This document shows, one piece after another, positions 59,591 through 64,000 of a stretch of DNA of 64,000 bases; the stretch's first letter is position 1; each line of letters starts with the position of its first letter. The notes beneath the pieces are model-generated. The model searched no databases, was not told where the DNA came from, and worked only from the letters and a program-made list of their open reading frames with translations. Both the position numbers and the translations under genes were made by a program. The DNA lies in assembly GCA_964358855.1 (NCBI GenBank), contig CAYHQQ010000009.1:1-64000 (forward strand), written 5' to 3'. This DNA comes from UBA2396 sp038042175. Lineage in GTDB: Bacteria > Planctomycetota > Phycisphaerae > Phycisphaerales > UBA1924.

Positions 59591-62068
59591 TCAGCAACCG
59601 GCTTCGAAGGCGACGACGAAGGCGTCGTAGTCGAAGAAGTCGGTGGTGCCATCGGCGTCGAAGTCGGAAGTCTTTCCGGGTGGGCAGGCGATCCCCTCAA
59701 AGCAGTTCACAAAGGCGTCGTAGTCGAAGAAGTCGACGGTGCCGTCGGCGTCAAAGTCGGCGGAGCACGGGGCGGTTGAGCACTCCCGGGTCGTCACAAT
59801 CCCTTCGAGCAGCCCGGGCGAGCCGATGTCAAACCCGTTGAACACGAGTGTCATGATGTTGAGGTCGGCCAGGTTGATGCCTTGAAGGCTCGCGGCCCAG
59901 TTGACGGGCAAGTCGTTGTCGGTCGCATTGCAGTGTCCGGGCAGGAGCTCGATGCTCCAGGCGGTGCCGAGTCCCGGGCTCGCGTTGACGGCATCGACGG
60001 GCCAGCCGTTGGCGTCGTCGTAGTTCACGACGTCCACCACGGTGGCGTCGGCTTTGCGCACGCTCAGGCATTCGTTTCCGCGCCCTGGGTTGTTCGCCAG
60101 GCCGCCGATGTTTGGACTTGTCTCAAGGTCCGACCAGCCCGTGAGGGCGGCGACGTTGCAGATGTTGCCCCAAGCCGCACGGAACTCGGATTCGGCCTGG
60201 AGCGCGGTGGCGGCACCGAACTGCGGGATGAGAACGAGCACCTGGTGCGAGGCCAGCACGGTTCCGGGGGCGATCGGACCGGTTCGCCCGTCCTCGTCAC
60301 GGATGTACCAGCCCGAGACGTCCAGGGGAGTCGGGCCGGGGTTGTAGAGTTCCAGCCACTCGCCCCTGGACGGGTCGCCCGGGTTGCTGTTGGGGTGGAA
60401 CATGATCTCGGTGATGGCGGCCTCGCCGGTGGGAAGCTGGTGGGTGGCGGTCCAGACGATTCCAGGAGAACCGGCCGAGCCCGTTCCGCGAATATCGGAG
60501 AAGAAACCCGTGGAGATGCTGTCGTAGGCGCCATCGATGTGCGTTGTGGACCTGACCCAGTTCAAGCCGAGGTCGTTGGCCGCCTTGCTCAGGGCGGTTG
60601 GAAGCAGGGAGATGCTCGACGCGGTGTCGTCGGCGGGCCAGAGCGTTGCGGGCGAGTAGCTCGGGTTCTCGTAGTTCACGACGTCGACGGGCTCGTTGGC
60701 GGCGTCCACGAGCGAGAGGACTTCCTCGATCGGCGTGGCCCGCTGCGCGCGGTCCTGCCAGGAGCCGAGCCCAAAGACCCGCACGCCCGCGGGCAGGTTC
60801 CACGCGATTCGGAACTGCGTGACCACATCGGCAGGAACACCCGGCCCGCTGGCGGCCGAGAGCACGATGACCTCCTGAGGCTGCATGATCGTGCCCGCGG
60901 GAATCAGTCCGGTTCGAGCGTCACCCTCGATGTCGCGGAGCGCCCACCCGGAGATGTCGATCGCGGTGACGCCGGAGTTGAAGATCTCGACGAACTCCTT
61001 GCCCGCGTCGTCGCCGTTGGGGTCGTACATGATCTCGGTGATGACGACATTTGGCTTGTTCTCGAACGAGTCGAGGATTCCGTTGGTGTTGGCGTCCCAC
61101 GCGCCGCCCACGCCGCTAGCGCCCCCGTGGGCGTTGATCTCGCAGGAATCGATCACCCGATTGGCGTTGCGATCGTTGTGCCAGTCCAGGAGTATCTCGG
61201 TGAGGTCTGGCAGGGCATTGGCGTTGCAGTCGCCCTCGCACGAGTCGGGGATGTTGTTGTAGGGATAGGAGTCCAAAGCGGTGCCGCGAACGATGTCGAC
61301 GGCGTCGTTGATCCCATTTGTGTTGCAATCGAGGGTCTGTTGATTGGGAAGGGCACCGGGCGAGCCATAGGAGTCAAGACCGGGGAACGCGGGGAGGGCG
61401 TTGCCCGCCAGCCTCGAGCCGAGCCCGTCGCCGGGTCCGGAGCGGCGCCACGCGGCACCGGTGTTGTTGTCGGCGATTGGAGATGGTCCGACGACAAAGT
61501 CCCGCAGGAGCTGGATAGAACCGCTGTCGTTGCCGTCGGGCCAGGGGGTCTCGGCTGTGTCGTCGGTGTCGTAGGCCACCTCGTCGACCACCTCGCGCTG
61601 GCGGTCGACGAGCTGGAGCGTGTCGCCCGTGTTCCCCAGGCCTTCGATGGTCCCGGTGACCGGCACGGGGTCGCTGGGGTAGTTCCAGAACGATTCGACA
61701 AAGATGACCCGGATCCCCGGCCCCCACGCCTGGTCCCATGAGGCCTGCGTGGCGACGTAGGTCGAACGCCGTGTGCTGGGGCTGCCCAGGAGGCCGCCTC
61801 GCCTGGGCGCGATGATCGCGACGGCGTGCGAAGCGAGCGTGGTGCCGCTGGGGATGTCGGCGGTCCGCCCGCCGGGCGTGATGAGCGACCAGCGTGAGAG
61901 GTCGACGGGCGCGGCGGTGGGGTTGTAGATCTCGACCCATTCCTGGCCCTCGTCGGTGCCGTGGGGGTTGTACATGATCTCGGTGATGACGACGGGCCCG
62001 AGCTCCTGCCCGTGGGCGGCCCCGGCGAGCATGGAGAGTGCGGAGGTGGCGAGGAACAAGAAGCGCAT
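59591..62068 (-). CDS. Lamin-tail-domain GC-dockerin secreted protein
   Basis: An 825-residue protein with signal peptide (to AAHGQ, residue 20) and three lamin-tail (LTD) domains starting VITEIMYNPHGTDEGQEW (about 26), VITEIMYDPNGDDAGKEF (about 345) and AITEIMFHPNSNPGDPS (about 555), each followed by the WVEIYNP / FVEIFNS / WLELYNP strand. Between LTD1 and LTD2 are thrombospondin-type calcium loops (DCNTNGINDAVDI, DCNANALPDLTEI). The double EF-hand tail ends FEAGC. The ATG at 62068 is preceded by GGAG at 9 nt; another ATG at 62083 is in frame. Possibly an adhesive or enzyme-associated surface protein. Confidence 0.9.
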   Translation of the reverse strand: MRFLFLATSALSMLAGAAHGQELGPVVITEIMYNPHGTDEGQEWVEIYNPTAAPVDLSRWSLITPGGRTADIPSGTTLASHAVAIIAPRRGGLLGSPSTRRSTYVATQASWDQAWGPGIRVIFVESFWNYPSDPVPVTGTIEGLGNTGDTLQLVDRQREVVDEVAYDTDDTAETPWPDGNDSGSIQLLRDFVVGPSPIADNNTGAAWRRSGPGDGLGSRLAGNALPAFPGLDSYGSPGALPNQQTLDCNTNGINDAVDIVRGTALDSYPYNNIPDSCEGDCNANALPDLTEILLDWHNDRNANRVIDSCEINAHGGASGVGGAWDANTNGILDSFENKPNVVITEIMYDPNGDDAGKEFVEIFNSGVTAIDISGWALRDIEGDARTGLIPAGTIMQPQEVIVLSAASGPGVPADVVTQFRIAWNLPAGVRVFGLGSWQDRAQRATPIEEVLSLVDAANEPVDVVNYENPSYSPATLWPADDTASSISLLPTALSKAANDLGLNWVRSTTHIDGAYDSISTGFFSDIRGTGSAGSPGIVWTATHQLPTGEAAITEIMFHPNSNPGDPSRGEWLELYNPGPTPLDVSGWYIRDEDGRTGPIAPGTVLASHQVLVLIPQFGAATALQAESEFRAAWGNICNVAALTGWSDLETSPNIGGLANNPGRGNECLSVRKADATVVDVVNYDDANGWPVDAVNASPGLGTAWSIELLPGHCNATDNDLPVNWAASLQGINLADLNIMTLVFNGFDIGSPGLLEGIVTTRECSTAPCSADFDADGTVDFFDYDAFVNCFEGIACPPGKTSDFDADGTTDFFDYDAFVVAFEAGC

Positions 62069-62109
62069 GAGCAAGGACTCCATTGGATGGTGCGAGGGAG
62101 GTGGACGGT

Positions 62110-62799
62110 TCAGCGGTTTGGGTTCATGCGGGCCGCGAACTCGCGCAGGAGCTCGAGGTGTGCGGGCGTCAGCGTCACGCGGGCCGCGCCGAGCTGGGCG
62201 GTGACGTCACGTGATGCCGCGATGGTGAGAAGGTCTTTGGTTGAAAGGTGAAACGCCAGCGACTCGTGAGAGCCGTCGGGTTTGCTCTTGCTCTGGTATC
62301 CGCTTTTGCCGGGGGCGACAGGCTTGGCCTTGAGGCTCTTGGCGTCGGCGGTGAAGATGCCCGGGGGTGAGGACGGGGCCAGGACGCCCGGCGCTTTCGA
62401 GATGAGGGAGAGGGTTCCTCGCACCGAGAGCTCGCCATGTCCGGGTTCGCGAACGTGTCCCTGGTACTCGGACAGAACAGTGAGCTCGACGGCGCTGAGC
62501 GAGGGATGGCCGCTGGCGGAGGCGCGAACGTCACGGAGCGTGAGCGTCATGCGCGTGCGGTCCTTGGCGTCGTCGTACACGACGACGATCGAGGCCGGGA
62601 GCGAGGGGCGGGGCGTCGGGTAGGCGAGCTGGGCGGCCGCCTGCTCCCGCGCGACGAGCTGGGCGGGTGTGAGGGGCGACCGGGCGCCGGTGTGGCGTGC
62701 GCCGGCGGGCACCACAGCCCATGCGATGCCGACCGCGAGCGTGAGGACGACGGCGGAGGCGGCGATTCGGGTCTGGGTGCGTGTGAGGGAGAGCGGCAT
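62110..62799 (-). CDS. Membrane-anchored or exported protein, function unknown
   Basis: A 229-residue protein with one N-terminal hydrophobic helix (about 9-30; SAVVLTLAVGIAWAVV) and an Ala/Ser/Pro-rich extracytoplasmic part with beta-strand character (PASIVVVYDDAKDRTRMTL, ELSVRGTLSLI). It is coded between the pseudopilin gene and the lamin-tail gene, 41 and 58 bp from them on the same strand, so co-transcription is likely. I do not recognise the family. The ATG at 62799 is chosen over the longer frame, which is antisense-like in composition. Confidence 0.65.
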   Translation of the reverse strand: MPLSLTRTQTRIAASAVVLTLAVGIAWAVVPAGARHTGARSPLTPAQLVAREQAAAQLAYPTPRPSLPASIVVVYDDAKDRTRMTLTLRDVRASASGHPSLSAVELTVLSEYQGHVREPGHGELSVRGTLSLISKAPGVLAPSSPPGIFTADAKSLKAKPVAPGKSGYQSKSKPDGSHESLAFHLSTKDLLTIAASRDVTAQLGAARVTLTPAHLELLREFAARMNPNR

Positions 62800-62857
62800 G
62801 GCGGATCTCGGCTGGGAGGTGGAGGCGGTGGGGGGGATTGGGGTGGAGCGCCCGAGA

Positions 62858-64000
62858 TCACCGGGGGTGGCCGTTGGCGGCGGTGGCCTGGTTGTACCAG
62901 CGGCGCATGTCGTTGAGTTGATCGAGATCGAGCGTCTCGGCGTGTCCGTCGAAAGTGACTGTCGTCGCCTTTCCAAAGTGACGGAAGTCCAGGTGGCCAA
63001 AGGTCGTGGTGGGGAGCGCCGCGTCAAACCTCCCGGGCGCGAGCCAGGGAATGAACGCCGGGACCGAGTTTGAGGTGGGGGTGGCGTGCCAGGGGCCTTC
63101 GAGGCGGTGGAAGCCGGGAACTTTCTGGCCGCCCGAGTTGGAGCGCACGCCGCGCGACGAGGCGAAGATCATGAGCTTGCTGGGCATGATCACCGACTCG
63201 AGCTTGTCGACGACGAACGTTCCCCACCTGGAGTAGGAGGGGCGGTAGAAACCGCCGCGGTGGGCGTCGCCCCCGACGTAGGTCGTGTTCATGCCGAAGG
63301 TTGGGTGGCGTGAGAATGCCGCCTGGAAGTTGACGGCCTGGGTCCGATCGCTCGAGAGGTCTTCGATGGTCGTGCGGAGCGTTCGATCGAGGACGAGCGC
63401 GGGGCGCGCGTAGTCCAGGTAGGGCATCAGGCGCCAGGGGTAAGGGCGGATGGTCTCGCCGAAGAGGCGTCCGTCTTCCGAGGCGCTCGTCGCGCTCTCG
63501 TGGACGATGAAGGTGCGCCGGGCGGGCTTGGCCCAGGATCCGCGGAGGTAGCCGGGGAGCAATTTGCTCTTGTTGTCCTGGGCGTACATGGTGAAGGCGG
63601 AGCCCACCTGCCGGATCGCGGCGAGCTCGCGGACCATGCCCGCGGTCTTGCGGGCCGAGCTCAGCGCCGGCGCGAGCATTCCGATCAGCAGCACGATGAT
63701 GGAGATGACGACGAGCAATTCGATGAGCGTGAAGCCCGCGGCGACCAGCCCGCCGGCTTTGGACGCCCTGGACGTTTCGATGCGAGGGCTCTGGGGCACG
63801 GCGCGTCCGGGCGTGGGATCGGGCGCGGCAACTCTTGGTGCCGCGGGCGATTTCTGGGCGAATTCGACGCCCTTGGGAACGTACGAGCCTTCGGCCAGCT
63901 CGAGATGGTCGAGCCAGTACGCATGGTCGTTGCGTTTGCAGACGAAGAACCGCCCGTTGTTCTCGGGGTACTTGCTGCGGTGGTAGCGCAGGTAGATGAA
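62858..64000 (-). CDS. Pseudopilin-type protein, start beyond the window edge
   Basis: A prepilin motif G|FTLIELL with a hydrophobic helix (VVISIIVLLIGMLAPAL) lies 22 residues after a possible GTG start at 63799; the rest (about 290 residues) is a soluble domain with a DUF1559-like look and a C-terminal GHAETLDLDQLNDMRRWYN end. The frame stays open without a stop from 63799 to the edge of the window and reads as ordered protein there (RFFVCKRNDHAYWLDHLELA), so the gene may begin outside. If so, the pilin signal would be internal, which is unusual. The listed range is therefore partial at the 5' end. Confidence 0.75.
   Translation of the reverse strand, partial: FIYLRYHRSKYPENNGRFFVCKRNDHAYWLDHLELAEGSYVPKGVEFAQKSPAAPRVAAPDPTPGRAVPQSPRIETSRASKAGGLVAAGFTLIELLVVISIIVLLIGMLAPALSSARKTAGMVRELAAIRQVGSAFTMYAQDNKSKLLPGYLRGSWAKPARRTFIVHESATSASEDGRLFGETIRPYPWRLMPYLDYARPALVLDRTLRTTIEDLSSDRTQAVNFQAAFSRHPTFGMNTTYVGGDAHRGGFYRPSYSRWGTFVVDKLESVIMPSKLMIFASSRGVRSNSGGQKVPGFHRLEGPWHATPTSNSVPAFIPWLAPGRFDAALPTTTFGHLDFRHFGKATTVTFDGHAETLDLDQLNDMRRWYNQATAANGHPR

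Noticed and set aside
59882..61741. Long plus-strand frame opposite the lamin-tail gene
   Set aside because: Antisense to three recognisable LTD domains; no domain of its own.

Overview
The window looks like chromosome of a free-living, Gram-negative-type planctomycete, most probably class Phycisphaerae. The grounds are the high GC content, the adjacent PSD1 (DUF1549/DUF1553) and DUF1501 pair that is a hallmark of planctomycetes, seven secreted proteins ending in a double EF-hand/dockerin-like module that closes on Gly-Cys, zinc-ribbon membrane proteins with a CPxCxYDLRG motif, and a Kdo transferase plus heptose epimerase that point to an outer membrane with LPS-type sugars. No phage, integrase, transposase, plasmid or CRISPR gene was seen.

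Layout. 0-13 kb: ychF, an isolated pseudopilin, acyl-CoA dehydrogenase and enoyl-CoA hydratase genes, tyrS, a DUF4126-like zinc-ribbon membrane protein and a CPxC membrane protein (both embedded in REP-like repeats), a methylisocitrate-lyase-type gene, tRNA-Val, waaA, and a SWIM-protein/SNF2-helicase pair. 16-23 kb: an information-processing block, tRNA-Lys, a promoter plus structured RNA candidate, tRNA-Gln, glmU(N-terminal domain only)-prs-rplY-pth, then rpsF-ssb-rplI closed by a strong terminator. This matches the glmU-prs-ctc-pth order of Firmicutes and the tRNA-Gln-prs-rplY-pth order of Proteobacteria. 23-37 kb: two GC-dockerin proteins, a dus-type gene with a large insertion, a TonB-like protein, a thioredoxin-fold protein, hrpA, a small membrane protein, a lectin-like GC-dockerin protein and DUF1501. 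37-50 kb: PSD1, fabI, a small protein, tgt-yajC-secDF (a conserved order), a LysM protein and hldD.

50-64 kb: a small orphan protein with its own promoter and terminator, tRNA-Glu, then a minus-strand run of extracytoplasmic-function sigma factor, anti-sigma-like protein, TPR-CHAT protease and secreted subtilase with GC-dockerin, the last three overlapping by 4 and 13 nt. Upstream of it lie three more GC-dockerin proteins (Ig-like, HAF-repeat and lamin-tail types), a small membrane-anchored protein and a pseudopilin gene that runs off the window edge.

How it fits together: most of the window is housekeeping (translation, tRNA modification, protein export, envelope precursors, fatty-acid metabolism). 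The accessory theme is secretion of calcium-binding, dockerin-tailed proteins. The most striking locus is the sigma/anti-sigma/TPR-CHAT/subtilase operon, whose gene content resembles the regulatory arm of type III-E CRISPR (Craspase: TPR-CHAT protease, anti-sigma partner, ECF-like sigma) but without any CRISPR component. A second theme is palindromic repeats: at least three families in intergenic DNA, one of which also sits in frame inside tgt and dus. All functional calls rest on reading motifs by eye; no database search was run.
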